Part shown: positions 55,189 through 64,000 of the stretch, one piece after another | Position numbering within the stretch: the first letter of the stretch is position 1 | How the letters are laid out: each line of letters opens with the position of its first letter | Source of the DNA: Secundilactobacillus kimchicus JCM 15530 | GTDB taxonomy: Bacteria > Bacillota > Bacilli > Lactobacillales > Lactobacillaceae | Assembly (NCBI RefSeq): GCF_001433995.1 | Contig: NZ_AZCX01000004.1 | Coordinates: forward strand, 1 to 64,000 | Direction: 5' to 3' | DNA length: 64,000 nucleotides | The notes under the pieces: model-generated | What the model was told of the DNA's origin: nothing | Seen by the model: the letters and a program-made list of their open reading frames with translations, nothing else | Database searches by the model: none | Position numbers and translations under genes: made by a program

Positions 55189-55473
55189 GTGTTAAAACCA
55201 TTAGGAGACCGTGTTATTTTACAAGCACAAGAAGACGAGGAACAAACGGTTGGTGGCATCGTTTTAGCTAGCAACGCGCAAGAAAAGCCTCAAACTGCAA
55301 AGGTTATTGCAGTTGGTACCGGTAGAACGTTGGATAACGGTGACACCGTTGCACCAGCAGTTAAGGAAGGCCAAACGGTATTGTTTGACAAGTACGCCGG
55401 GACTGAAGTTGAATACGACGGTGCAACCTATCTAGTGGTACACGAAAAGGACTTAGTCGCCATCGTGGACTAA
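55189..55473 (+). CDS. groES: Co-chaperonin GroES
   Basis: A 94-aa lid of the GroEL chamber. It has the family start [11 protein letters not shown] after the initiator, [15 protein letters not shown] (mobile loop) and [11 protein letters not shown] at the end. The start is GTG 55189, 7 nt after TGGAGGG. It is under CIRCE control with groEL. Confidence 0.97.
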   Translation: MLKPLGDRVILQAQEDEEQTVGGIVLASNAQEKPQTAKVIAVGTGRTLDNGDTVAPAVKEGQTVLFDKYAGTEVEYDGATYLVVHEKDLVAIVD

Positions 55474-55507
55474 GGATCGTGAAGACCCATTATTCAGTAT
55501 TAAATAA

Positions 55508-57154
<1,647 letters not shown>

Positions 57155-57170
57155 TTAATTGATTTTTTGA

Positions 57171-57197
57171 AGCACTCCGTTATGGGGTGCTTTTTTT
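57171..57197 (+). terminator. Terminator of groESL
   Basis: AGCACTCC pairs with GGGGTGCT (57171-57178 with 57184-57191), followed by T7. Confidence 0.9.
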
Positions 57198-57251
57198 GAC
57201 TAAGCGCTTTAATTGCAATGGCGGCGAAAGTAATATAGTATTTCCCCGACG

Positions 57252-57388
57252 ATTGGTGTACAATACCAATTGATTTCGCTGTCGCGAGTCGGCAGGTAAG
57301 AGAAAAAGTAGATCATGAAGGGAGCCGCCAACGATAGCAGGTGATGCTAGGTTGGTGGCACTTCTTCATGCAAAAGGGGTTAAGAAGT
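57252..57388 (+). promoter_or_regulatory. Promoter dyad and strong leader hairpin upstream of kimA
   Basis: A dyad ATTGGT-N7-ACCAAT (57252-57270) is centred on a -10-like TACAAT (57259-57264). The transcript then carries a large imperfect hairpin (57314-57370): CATGAAGGGAG and CCGCCAAC pair with GTTGGTGG and CTTCTTCATG, with an inner TAGCA/TGCTA stem. The ribosome binding site AAAAGGGG comes immediately after. The conserved parts of the cyclic-di-AMP ydaO riboswitch are not recognisable. Regulation of potassium uptake is inferred. Confidence 0.6.
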
Positions 57389-59227
57389 ATGTGGCGTTAT
57401 TTGAAGCGGTTTTTAATTGGGAAACCGTTGAAGACCACAGAAGAAGGCGGCCAAGCGCTATCGAAGTTTAAGGCGCTGGCACTTTTATCATCAGATGCGT
57501 TGTCATCAGTGGCTTATGGGACCGAGCAAATTACAGCTGTCCTGATTACAGTTTCAGCAGCGGCTCTGATGTACCAAATCTGGGTTGCCGTTTTAGTTTT
57601 AATTTTGCTGTTTGCCATTACGTTGTCCTATCAGCAAATTATTCATGCGTATCCTTCCGGTGGTGGGGCCTACCTCGTTGCAACGAAGAACTGGGGGACT
57701 AACGCTGGACTAGTTGCTGGTGGTTCACTTCTGGTCGATTACATGTTGACGGTGGCCGTTTCGGTGACGTCTGGTACGGATGCAATCGTTTCTGCGGTGC
57801 CGTCCTTGGCCCACCATCAGGTCTTATTGGCCGTTCTAATCGTTATTTTGATCATGGGGCTGAACTTACGGGGATTACGTGATTCGGCGTCGTTTTTGAC
57901 CTTTCCAGTTTACTTGTTTATCACGATGATCATCTTGATGATTGGCGTTGGCTTGTACAACATTATGACGGGGAAAGTTGAATACCATGCGGCAGCCAGC
58001 ATCAATTCGTCCGTTAGCGGAATGACGGTTCTATTGTTCCTGCGGGCATTTTCAAGTGGGTCATCGTCATTAACTGGGGTTGAGGCCATCAGTAATGCGG
58101 TGCCAAACTTTCATAATCCCAAAAGCCATAATGCTTCGGCAACGCTTGGAATTATGGCGACGATTCTGGCAATCTTCTTTGCTGGTATCACGTTTTTGAG
58201 TTACTACCTGGGCATTCGACCGCTGGCGGATAATACCGTTCTTTCCCAAATTGGGACTGCGGTCTTTGGTCACGGCGTCCTTTATTATATTTTACAATTA
58301 GCGACGGCGGCCATTTTGGCGGTGGCTGCGAACACGGGTTTCTCGGCCTTTCCTATCTTGGCTTACAACTTAGCCAAAGACAAATTTTTACCCCACGCTT
58401 ATCTTGATCGAGGCGATCGGTTAGGGTACTCTAACGGGATTATCTCCCTGGCGTTAGGGGCAATTATTTTGATCATTATCTTCCAGGGGCAAACGAGTCG
58501 GCTCATTCCGCTATATGCGATTGGGGTATTCGTCCCATTCACATTGTCGCAATCCGGGATGATTCGTCACTGGATTCGAGAACGGGGTGGTCTTTGGCCG
58601 CTTAAAGCCACAATCAACCTTTTGGGTGCTGTTATCTCAGCTACCTTAGTGGTCATTTTGTTCTTCTTGCGGTTTGAAAATGTCTGGCCTTACTTAATTG
58701 TGATGCCCGCATTGATTTACCTGTTCTACCGAATTCACACGCACTATGCCAATGTCGCGCGTCAACTCCGGGTCAGCGAGGCTGACGCCAAGCAAGTTGA
58801 TCACCGTTATGACGGTTCGACGGTTATCGTGCTGGTTTCTAACGTCACGCGGGTGACCGCAAACGCGATTAGTTACGCCCGATCTGTCGGGGACTACGTC
58901 ATTGCCATGCACGTTTCGTTCGATGAAAATCCGACGAAGGAACACAAGACTGCTCAGAAATTCAAAGCAGAATTTCCGGATGTTCGGTTTGTTGATATTC
59001 ACTCTTCATACCGGTCAATCATCACGCCAACGTTACGGTTTTGTGATGTGATTGCAAAACGGGCGACGGAACGGAATTTCACCACAACGGTTCTAGTTCC
59101 ACAATTCGTGCCGCGTCATCCATGGCAAAACGTTTTGCATAATCAGACAGCGCTTCGTCTCCGAACTGCCTTAAATACGCGGGAAAACATCATTGTTTCA
59201 ACCTACAGCTACCACTTAAAGCGTTAA
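57389..59227 (+). CDS. kimA: KimA-type potassium/APC-superfamily transporter
   Basis: A 612-aa membrane protein with twelve or so helices, followed by a cytoplasmic USP-like domain of about 150 residues (VIVLVSNVTRVTANAI onward). The start MWRYLKRFLIGKPLKT and ALALLSSDALSSVAYGTEQI are like B. subtilis KimA (YdaO), a high-affinity K+ importer controlled by cyclic-di-AMP; SGGGAYLVATKNWG is the APC-family signature. I chose ATG 57389, about 10 nt after AAAGGGG. General amino acid permease annotations are common for this family, but the KimA layout fits better. Confidence 0.85.
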   Translation: MWRYLKRFLIGKPLKTTEEGGQALSKFKALALLSSDALSSVAYGTEQITAVLITVSAAALMYQIWVAVLVLILLFAITLSYQQIIHAYPSGGGAYLVATKNWGTNAGLVAGGSLLVDYMLTVAVSVTSGTDAIVSAVPSLAHHQVLLAVLIVILIMGLNLRGLRDSASFLTFPVYLFITMIILMIGVGLYNIMTGKVEYHAAASINSSVSGMTVLLFLRAFSSGSSSLTGVEAISNAVPNFHNPKSHNASATLGIMATILAIFFAGITFLSYYLGIRPLADNTVLSQIGTAVFGHGVLYYILQLATAAILAVAANTGFSAFPILAYNLAKDKFLPHAYLDRGDRLGYSNGIISLALGAIILIIIFQGQTSRLIPLYAIGVFVPFTLSQSGMIRHWIRERGGLWPLKATINLLGAVISATLVVILFFLRFENVWPYLIVMPALIYLFYRIHTHYANVARQLRVSEADAKQVDHRYDGSTVIVLVSNVTRVTANAISYARSVGDYVIAMHVSFDENPTKEHKTAQKFKAEFPDVRFVDIHSSYRSIITPTLRFCDVIAKRATERNFTTTVLVPQFVPRHPWQNVLHNQTALRLRTALNTRENIIVSTYSYHLKR

Positions 59228-59283
59228 TTTGTGGTTACTGGGTTTTGAAAAGCGGATTTAGCGTATATTTGAGTCATTAAACG

Positions 59284-59327
59284 AAAGCCCACCAGTCGAC
59301 GATTGATTGTCGACTGGTGGGCTTTTT
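59284..59327 (+). terminator. Terminator of kimA
   Basis: A perfect 17-bp stem (59284-59300 with 59309-59325) with an 8-nt loop and a T tract. Confidence 0.94.
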
Positions 59328-59357
59328 AAGGTCTAATAAGCGCGAAAGTGATAGTTT

Positions 59358-59412
59358 AGGGAAAGTGACCCCGGGAGGTTTATAAGGTGGCTTAGCCGGG
59401 GTTAAACTCCCT
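59358..59412. repeat. Imperfect inverted repeat between two terminators
   Basis: AGGGAAAGTGACCCCGG (59358-59374) and its inverted counterpart GCCGGGGTTAAACTCCCT (59395-59412) could form a GC-rich hairpin. It lies between the kimA terminator and the lrgB terminator, where no gene is seen. There is no T-run. Function unknown. Confidence 0.5.
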
Positions 59413-59431
59413 GTTAGTCAGAAAGCTAAAT

Positions 59432-59465
59432 AAAAAGCTAGAACGCTGATGCGTTCTAGCTTTTT
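59432..59465. terminator. Terminator of lrgAB
   Basis: A perfect 15-bp palindromic stem AAAAAGCTAGAACGC/GCGTTCTAGCTTTTT around TGAT. It lies after the lrgB stop on the reverse strand and works in either direction. Confidence 0.93.
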
Positions 59466-59479
59466 CAATGCAGAATCGT

Positions 59480-60244
59480 TTAGAACAATCCCATCATGTG
59501 AGCAAATGGTGGCACAACAACGTCAACCACGATTGAAATAACAACAACGGCGATTGAAGCCATGGCCCCTTGAACAGAACCTAATTGAACGGCTTTAGCT
59601 GAACCCACCGTGTGACCGGCAGTCCCAAGACCCAGACCGGCTCCAACTGGATCGCTGTTTAAGCGGAAGACCTTGATCAAGATGTCAGCCAATGCGTAAA
59701 TCAGCACGGCGTTCAAGATGCAGGCCATTGCGGTAACAGCTGGCGTCCCGCCAATGGCACCAGAAATTGGCATCGCAATGGCAGTCGTTGCAGCTTGAGG
59801 TAACATTGATGAAATAACGTCGTTGTTTAAGCCAAGACCCTTTGAAATGTAGTAGATTGCAAAGAGGGAGATGACCATTCCAACAACTAACGATAGAATA
59901 ATTTCTAACCAGAATTTTTTGAAAACGTCGTTCCGTCGGTAAAGTGGGACGGCGAAGGCGATGGTTGCTGGGTTCAAGAACCAGAATAAGATGTCGCCAC
60001 CTGGTTTGTATGCTGCGGTATAGAAGGTTGGCAAAGCAACGCCAAACCATTTTGATAATAGCCATAAAATGAAGATCCCAAGAACCATCCCGACGAACAG
60101 TGGTTGGAATAGGAAGAAACCATTTGAAATCTTAAATAACCATTGACCAATCAAGAACACGACCAACGATAGGAAAATACCGAAGAAGGCAATCCCACCG
60201 ATTTTCGGGTCGGTTGCGTTACCTAAAAACGTAACCCATGTCAT
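59480..60244 (-). CDS. lrgB: LrgB/CidB family membrane protein
   Basis: A 254-aa polytopic membrane protein (about eight helices) of the LrgB family, with FWLNPATIAFAVPLY-like text (FWFLNPATIAFAVPLYR), LPQAATTAIAMPIS and GTAGHTVGSAKAVQLG. Family members work with LrgA in pyruvate transport or in control of lysis, depending on species. It is second in the lrgAB operon. Confidence 0.92.
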   Translation of the reverse strand: MTWVTFLGNATDPKIGGIAFFGIFLSLVVFLIGQWLFKISNGFFLFQPLFVGMVLGIFILWLLSKWFGVALPTFYTAAYKPGGDILFWFLNPATIAFAVPLYRRNDVFKKFWLEIILSLVVGMVISLFAIYYISKGLGLNNDVISSMLPQAATTAIAMPISGAIGGTPAVTAMACILNAVLIYALADILIKVFRLNSDPVGAGLGLGTAGHTVGSAKAVQLGSVQGAMASIAVVVISIVVDVVVPPFAHMMGLF

Positions 60245-60282
60245 TTATCTCAATCCTTTCTTTTTGACTCTGAAGGTAATGC

Positions 60283-60729
60283 TTACTCGACATCCGTGCT
60301 CTTGTGGAAGAGTTTTCGTGAAACCCACATGAAGCAAGCCGTAGTGTAGGCAATGACAACAAGTAAGATGATGGTGGCTAAAATGATGGTCACAATCATC
60401 ATGACACCATCCATTGGACCGTGTTCGGTAAACACGTTCAGGGAAGCCGCCATTTGGACTCCAGAAGGAACAAACAAGAAAGCAATCAGACTAATCAAAA
60501 AGTCAGCCATCTTTTCAATCTGGTATAACTTGATGATGTGGGTTGCCAATAAAAGGTACATCAAAACCAAACCAATAACTGGCGTCGGAACTGGGAACGA
60601 TTTTGGGAATAATGGCGAAATCAAAGATGAAACGAAAAGAACTGATGCAAAAATAGCCATCTGTTGCAAAATCGGTGCTGGTTCGTGCTCCGGTGCCTGA
60701 TTTTTGGCTTGCGTTGCGTTGCTAGCCAT
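60283..60729 (-). CDS. lrgA: LrgA/CidA family holin-like protein
   Basis: A 148-aa membrane protein. A hydrophilic N-terminus (about 25 residues) is followed by four helices, with PKSFPVPTPVIGLVLMYLLL and FLFVPSGVQM typical of LrgA. I chose ATG 60729, about 9 nt after AAAGGAG; an in-frame TTG at 60747 lies within the leader. A cre-like site downstream of the promoter suggests carbon catabolite control. Confidence 0.9.
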   Translation of the reverse strand: MASNATQAKNQAPEHEPAPILQQMAIFASVLFVSSLISPLFPKSFPVPTPVIGLVLMYLLLATHIIKLYQIEKMADFLISLIAFLFVPSGVQMAASLNVFTEHGPMDGVMMIVTIILATIILLVVIAYTTACFMWVSRKLFHKSTDVE

Positions 60730-60772
60730 ACTAAACACTCCTTTCAAATATATGTAACCATTTCACAAACTT

Positions 60773-60827
60773 GCAAAGCGTTTTCACTTCACAAATAGAT
60801 TATAATAATATTTCTTTAAAAAGGCAA
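60773..60827 (-). promoter_or_regulatory. lrgAB promoter and downstream cre-like site
   Basis: On the reverse strand, TTGCCT (60827-60822), a 17-bp spacer and TATAAT (60804-60799). GCAAAGCGTTTTCA (60773-60786) matches 12 of 14 positions of the CcpA site TGWAAGCGNTTTCA and lies after the expected start site, so CcpA could block elongation. Confidence 0.7.
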
Positions 60828-60943
60828 GGCTTTAAAGTTTGGCACCATTGAATTCTAGATTAAAAATTAGTGAAAATCACAAATCGGGCGATTATATTGC
60901 TCACAATCGAGCCAATTACACAAGAATTTTTATTCAGCGGGAA

Positions 60944-60972
60944 TTGAGTTTCACCGCGACAGTTTGTATAAT
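60944..60972 (+). promoter_or_regulatory. Promoter of tagO
   Basis: TTGAGT (60944-60949), a 17-bp spacer and a perfect TATAAT (60967-60972), 32 bp before the start. This supports ATG 61004 and rules out the long upstream in-frame codons. Confidence 0.85.
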
Positions 60973-61003
60973 GGGTTCAATTGACATGAAGAGAGGAGAC
61001 GCT

Positions 61004-62098
61004 ATGAAGTTCGAAATCATCGTCAGTTTATTTGCGACCATGATCCTGTCAGCGGTGCTGACACCCTTCGTTCGCAAGCTGGCGTTTCGAGTTGGGGCCA
61101 TTGACAACCCGAATGCACGACGCGTCAATAAGGTTCCGATGCCCACAATGGGTGGCTTAGCGATCTTTTTGGCTTATACGTTTGCGACCGTTTTTTTACT
61201 GCGTGAACAAATTCCGACGGTCCAGTTATGGGGCGTCTTCGGTGGTGAAGTGATCATCATTGTGACAGGGATTATAGATGACATATTTGTTTTGAAGCCC
61301 CGCCAAAAAGTGCTTGGTATCTCCCTTGCCGCTTTAGAAGTTTATTTTGTGGCCGGTTTGAAAATGGCCCACTTGACGTTACCGTTCGTGGGAATGGTGG
61401 ATTTGGGGTGGTTGAGTTTACCCGTCACGTGGTTGTGGATTTTAGCTATCACTAATGCCGTCAACTTGATTGATGGTCTGGATGGGTTAGCCACCGGGGT
61501 CGGCATTATTTCACTCTCAACGATGGGTGTGACGGGCTTATTCTTCTTAAACGTGGCTAATACGTTTGTGGGCGTTGCCATTTTTGCGTTAGTTGCCGCA
61601 ATGATTGGGTTTTTGCCCTATAATTTCTTTCCGGCCCGAATTTACCTTGGTGATACTGGCGCCTTGTTCATCGGGTTCATGATTTCGGTTTTTTCGCTCT
61701 ATGGATTGAAGAACGTGACCATTATCTCCGTGATTATTCCCGTGATTATTTTAGGGGTTCCTATCACCGATACGGTATACGCCATTTTGCGCCGAATCTT
61801 AAACAAGCAACCCATCTCTCACGCTGATAAGCATCATCTCCACCATCGCTTGATGCAAATGGGGTTAACTCACCGGCAGACGGTCCTGGTTATCTACGGA
61901 ATTGCGTTGATTTTTGCGTTTATTTCGCTGCTCTACCCCATTTCTCCAATGTGGGGAGCGGCACTGTTAACCGTTGCGAGTCTGATTGGCCTTGAATTAT
62001 TCGTGGAAGTGATTGGGCTAGTCGGAAAGGGTCGCCAACCGCTCTTAAATTGGATTAATCATATGGTTAAAGGAATGACATCTAAAAACTCTCACTAG
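61004..62098 (+). CDS. tagO: Undecaprenyl-phosphate GlcNAc-1-phosphate transferase
   Basis: A 364-aa MraY/WecA-family membrane enzyme with about eleven helices. It starts teichoic acid linkage-unit synthesis by moving GlcNAc-1-P onto undecaprenyl phosphate. Motifs: VPMPTMGGLAIF, GIIDDIFVLKP (Asp pair), NAVNLIDGLDGLATGVG, LGDTGALFIGF and DKHHLHHRLMQMGLTH. ATG 61004 follows AGAGGAG. The next enzyme of the pathway, TagA, is at 2.9 kb in this window. Confidence 0.95.
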   Translation: MKFEIIVSLFATMILSAVLTPFVRKLAFRVGAIDNPNARRVNKVPMPTMGGLAIFLAYTFATVFLLREQIPTVQLWGVFGGEVIIIVTGIIDDIFVLKPRQKVLGISLAALEVYFVAGLKMAHLTLPFVGMVDLGWLSLPVTWLWILAITNAVNLIDGLDGLATGVGIISLSTMGVTGLFFLNVANTFVGVAIFALVAAMIGFLPYNFFPARIYLGDTGALFIGFMISVFSLYGLKNVTIISVIIPVIILGVPITDTVYAILRRILNKQPISHADKHHLHHRLMQMGLTHRQTVLVIYGIALIFAFISLLYPISPMWGAALLTVASLIGLELFVEVIGLVGKGRQPLLNWINHMVKGMTSKNSH

Positions 62099-62119
62099 GG
62101 TTATTGGGTGGTTAAATGC

Positions 62120-62163
62120 CAAAAACACCGGATTCGCTAATAAGCGGGTCCGGTGTTTTTTTG
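62120..62163. terminator. Bidirectional terminator between tagO and yigZ
   Basis: A 12-bp stem AAAAACACCGGA/TCCGGTGTTTTT (62121-62132 with 62149-62160) with T on the right and A on the left. Confidence 0.92.
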
Positions 62164-62172
62164 TAAGGCCTG

Positions 62173-62841
62173 TTACGGCATTGACGTCAGCTTCTTGGCG
62201 GCTTCAAACGTGATTGGCACGTCATTATATTGTTGATCGCCTAGCTTAAAGGTGACCTGGCCGCTTAAAAAGTCGGTAATCAGGGCCTGCGTTTGTTCAA
62301 TGGCCGTTTCGCTAACCATAAGGGTGACGGTTACAGATTCGGCATAGGCGGTATCAGCGACTGGAATCTGTTGTTGCTGCAAAAAATAACTGAGTTTCTC
62401 AAAGTTTGCGTAGTTGATGGTTGTCAGAATCGCAGTCTGCATGACCCGGTTCACTAGGCCAACCGATTCAAGTGCGGTGGAAGTGGCGTTGCTATAGGCC
62501 CGAATTAGGCCCCCAGCGCCCAGCTTAATACCGCCGAAGTAACGGGTGACAACCGCCGCAACGTTGTGAACACCAACACGCTTTAACACTTCGAGGATGG
62601 GCACTCCGGCTGTTCCAGATGGTTCGCCATCATCGCTTTCTCGTTGGATCTGGTCGTTTTGACCGATTAGATAGGCGAAACAGTTATGATTGGCTTTTGG
62701 ATTGGCTTTTTTTGTCGCGGCAATAAAGTTGTCGGCTGCTTCTTTAGAAGTGACTCGGGTGAGGGTGCAGATGAACTGAGACTTTTTAATGAGGAGTTCG
62801 TGCTGCCCATTTTCTTTAATCGTGACGTAGTTTTCTGACAA
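62173..62841 (-). CDS. yigZ: YigZ/IMPACT family protein
   Basis: A 222-aa protein of the UPF0029/IMPACT family, function unclear in bacteria. The N-terminal domain begins SENYVTIKENGQHELLIKKS after the initiator, then NHNCFAYLIG, DDGEPSGTAGVPILEVL (the family signature) and VVTRYFGGIKLGAGGLIRAYS. The start is TTG 62841, 6 nt after GGGGGAA; longer in-frame codons to 63066 run antisense through comFA. It is divergent from comFA, as in B. subtilis. Confidence 0.92.
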   Translation of the reverse strand: MSENYVTIKENGQHELLIKKSQFICTLTRVTSKEAADNFIAATKKANPKANHNCFAYLIGQNDQIQRESDDGEPSGTAGVPILEVLKRVGVHNVAAVVTRYFGGIKLGAGGLIRAYSNATSTALESVGLVNRVMQTAILTTINYANFEKLSYFLQQQQIPVADTAYAESVTVTLMVSETAIEQTQALITDFLSGQVTFKLGDQQYNDVPITFEAAKKLTSMP

Positions 62842-62882
62842 AAAAATTCCCCCAAAGGATTGAATTGAAAGTTGGTCTGATG

Positions 62883-64000
62883 ATGATTGAACAATTAAGT
62901 GAACTATACGGTCGGCAAATTCCCAGCCGGGACGTTTCCCCATCATTGTTGAACGATTCCGCTGTTTGTCGCCGGCCAGCGTTTGACGGGGCATACTGTC
63001 AGCGGTGTGGCCAATCGGCTGATCGGCGGTCGACAACCCTGCCCAACGGGGCCATCTATTGCCCACACTGTATTCAGATGGGCCGACTCACATCAAACGA
63101 TGAATTGTGTACCATAGCCGAACCGAACCAGTTTACCTCACGACTGCCAGCTTTAACGTGGACCGGCGTTCTTACTACGTTGCAGGCTGCATGTAGCCAC
63201 CGAATTCAGGCCGCTTTTGAGCAGCGTCAAGATACCCTTCTCTGGGCAGTCACTGGGGCTGGTAAGACTGAAATGCTGTTTCCGGGCATCGCTTGGGCCT
63301 TGGAGGCGGGGCTGCGGGTGGCAGTCGCATCGCCTAGAGTCGACGTGTGTCTCGAATTAGCCCCGCGGTTGCAGGCAGCCTTTAACGCCGTTGATCAAGC
63401 TGTCTTATACGGCGATATGAAGGGGGCGTACCAATACTGTCAGCTGACAATTTGTACCACTCACCAACTACTTCGATTTTACCATGCTTTTGACGTGTTA
63501 GTCGTCGATGAAGTCGATGCTTTTCCCTTTGCCTCCGATCCTGGATTGAAGTATGCAAGTGAGCAAGCCAAGAAACCAAATGGGGCGCTCTTGTACCTAA
63601 CAGCCACCCCTAGTGATTGGTTGCAAAGGGCCGCTAGAAAGGGCGAGCTGGTGATGACTTATCTGCCAATCCGCTACCATGGTCACTTGTTACCAGAAAT
63701 CAAAGTGGTGCGAACCCGAGATTGGCGGGCGAAGATGCACCAAGGACGGCTTCCAGATCGGCTCGTACGGCAGATGCGAGAAAACTTCACTCACCGGCGA
63801 CGGTTTCTATTATTTGCACCCCACGTTGCTGATTTGCCCGCCTTAAAGCGGGCCTTGGAGCTGACTTTCCCAGGGGAAACTGTGGTGACGGTCCATGCCA
63901 CGGATCCTGAGCGGCACGCCAAAGTTAGTCGGATGAGAAGTCGTGAGCTTAACTTTTTGGTCACGACGACCATTTTGGAGCGGGGCGTCACCTTTCCAGA
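62883..64000 (+). CDS. comFA: Competence DNA helicase ComFA (partial, cut by window end)
   Basis: 372 codons are open from ATG 62883 to the window end without a stop. ComFA is the ATP-dependent helicase that helps pull single-stranded DNA in during transformation. Seen are four zinc-type Cys (CQRCG and CPHC), Walker A WAVTGAGKTEM, DEAD-box-like VVDEVDAF, motif III TATPS and the start of motif VI, ERGVTF. The ribosome binding site is weak. Its start lies 41 bp from that of yigZ, so the two promoters must overlap. An intact frame this far suggests competence genes are maintained. Confidence 0.93.
   Translation, partial: MIEQLSELYGRQIPSRDVSPSLLNDSAVCRRPAFDGAYCQRCGQSADRRSTTLPNGAIYCPHCIQMGRLTSNDELCTIAEPNQFTSRLPALTWTGVLTTLQAACSHRIQAAFEQRQDTLLWAVTGAGKTEMLFPGIAWALEAGLRVAVASPRVDVCLELAPRLQAAFNAVDQAVLYGDMKGAYQYCQLTICTTHQLLRFYHAFDVLVVDEVDAFPFASDPGLKYASEQAKKPNGALLYLTATPSDWLQRAARKGELVMTYLPIRYHGHLLPEIKVVRTRDWRAKMHQGRLPDRLVRQMRENFTHRRRFLLFAPHVADLPALKRALELTFPGETVVTVHATDPERHAKVSRMRSRELNFLVTTTILERGVTFP

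Noticed and set aside
57265-57388. Canonical ydaO-yuaA cyclic-di-AMP riboswitch before kimA
   Set aside because: The conserved 3' segment around CAGCTAACC and the AGGGATACC-type part are not found. The leader is reported as an unassigned structure instead.
62842-62882. Competence (Cin-type) promoter box before comFA
   Set aside because: The 41-bp spacer and nearby sequence have no TACGAATA-like motif; only weak AT-rich sequence is present.
62842-63066. Longer N-terminus for YigZ (frame open to 63066)
   Set aside because: The extension runs antisense to the zinc-finger coding part of comFA, and the TTG at 62841 has a good GGGGGAA site and the family start.
63382-63579. Reverse-strand frames at the window end (63382-63579 and 63791-63991)
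   Set aside because: They lie antisense to comFA, whose 372-codon open frame has clear helicase motifs.

Overview
This window is a stretch of core chromosome from a low-to-mid GC Gram-positive bacterium, almost certainly a member of the Lactobacillaceae (lactic acid bacteria). The evidence is the gene content and order: aminopeptidase C, a D-lactate dehydrogenase-type enzyme, a mannose-family PTS with DUF956 proteins, the yacL-gltX-cysS-mrnC-rlmB-yacP-sigma-rpmG-secE-nusG-rplKAJL string, the tadA-ffs-dnaX-ybaB-recR-yaaL-tmk-darA-holB-yabA-rsmI string, tsaB-rimI-tsaD beside an ABC-F gene, rex and groESL, and yigZ divergent from comFA. Many genes start with GTG or TTG behind strong AGGAGG-type ribosome binding sites. 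I cannot name the species. I see no insertion sequence, prophage, CRISPR array, toxin-antitoxin or defence locus.

Layout. 1-9.4 kb: the end of a tRNA (probably Gln), proC, an N-acetylglucosamine operon (nagA-nagR) with a tandem operator on its promoter, tagA (reverse), NAD salvage (pncB-nadE), then a manganese-type (yybP-ykoY-like) riboswitch ahead of a P-type cation ATPase and an unrecognised 144-residue protein. 9.4-14.4 kb: tex, a SprT-like gene, a shattered homoserine dehydrogenase gene (hom pseudogene) ahead of intact thrB, tRNA-Leu(AAG) and a HAD phosphatase. 14.4-18.5 kb: a roughly 410-bp structured leader, the mannose-type PTS (IIAB, IIC, IID) and two tandem DUF956-family genes. 18.5-26.4 kb: LCP protein, auxin-efflux-type carrier, phosphoglycerate mutase, pepC, dut, radA, and a PIN/TRAM protein. 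26.4-35.6 kb: tRNA synthetases, RNA processing, an alternative sigma factor, and the secE-nusG-rplKAJL block with L1- and L10-type RNA control elements. 35.7-41.2 kb: D-LDH family protein, LOG protein, and the nrdHEF ribonucleotide reductase operon with a pair of NrdR boxes. 41.2-52 kb: tadA, SRP RNA, replication and repair operon, and tRNA t6A modification genes. 52-59.2 kb: ABC-F, rex, groESL with CIRCE, and a KimA-type potassium transporter with a strong leader hairpin. 59.2-64 kb: lrgAB, tagO, yigZ, and a comFA gene cut by the window end.

The genes are mainly independent housekeeping units. Some themes recur. Post-transcriptional control is dense (Mn riboswitch, L1 and L10 leaders, nusG leader terminator, kimA leader, sigma-factor leader). 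Carbon control shows as cre-like sites at the PTS and lrgA. TagO and TagA supply the first two steps of the wall teichoic acid linkage unit. DarA and KimA both belong to cyclic-di-AMP biology. The loss of hom next to an intact thrB predicts that threonine (and perhaps methionine) synthesis from aspartate is broken unless a second hom exists elsewhere.

Nothing here is clearly a wholly new system. The best leads for undescribed biology are the kimA leader, the 144-residue partner of the riboswitch-controlled ATPase, the second DUF956 paralogue, and the structured leaders of the PTS operon and the sigma factor.
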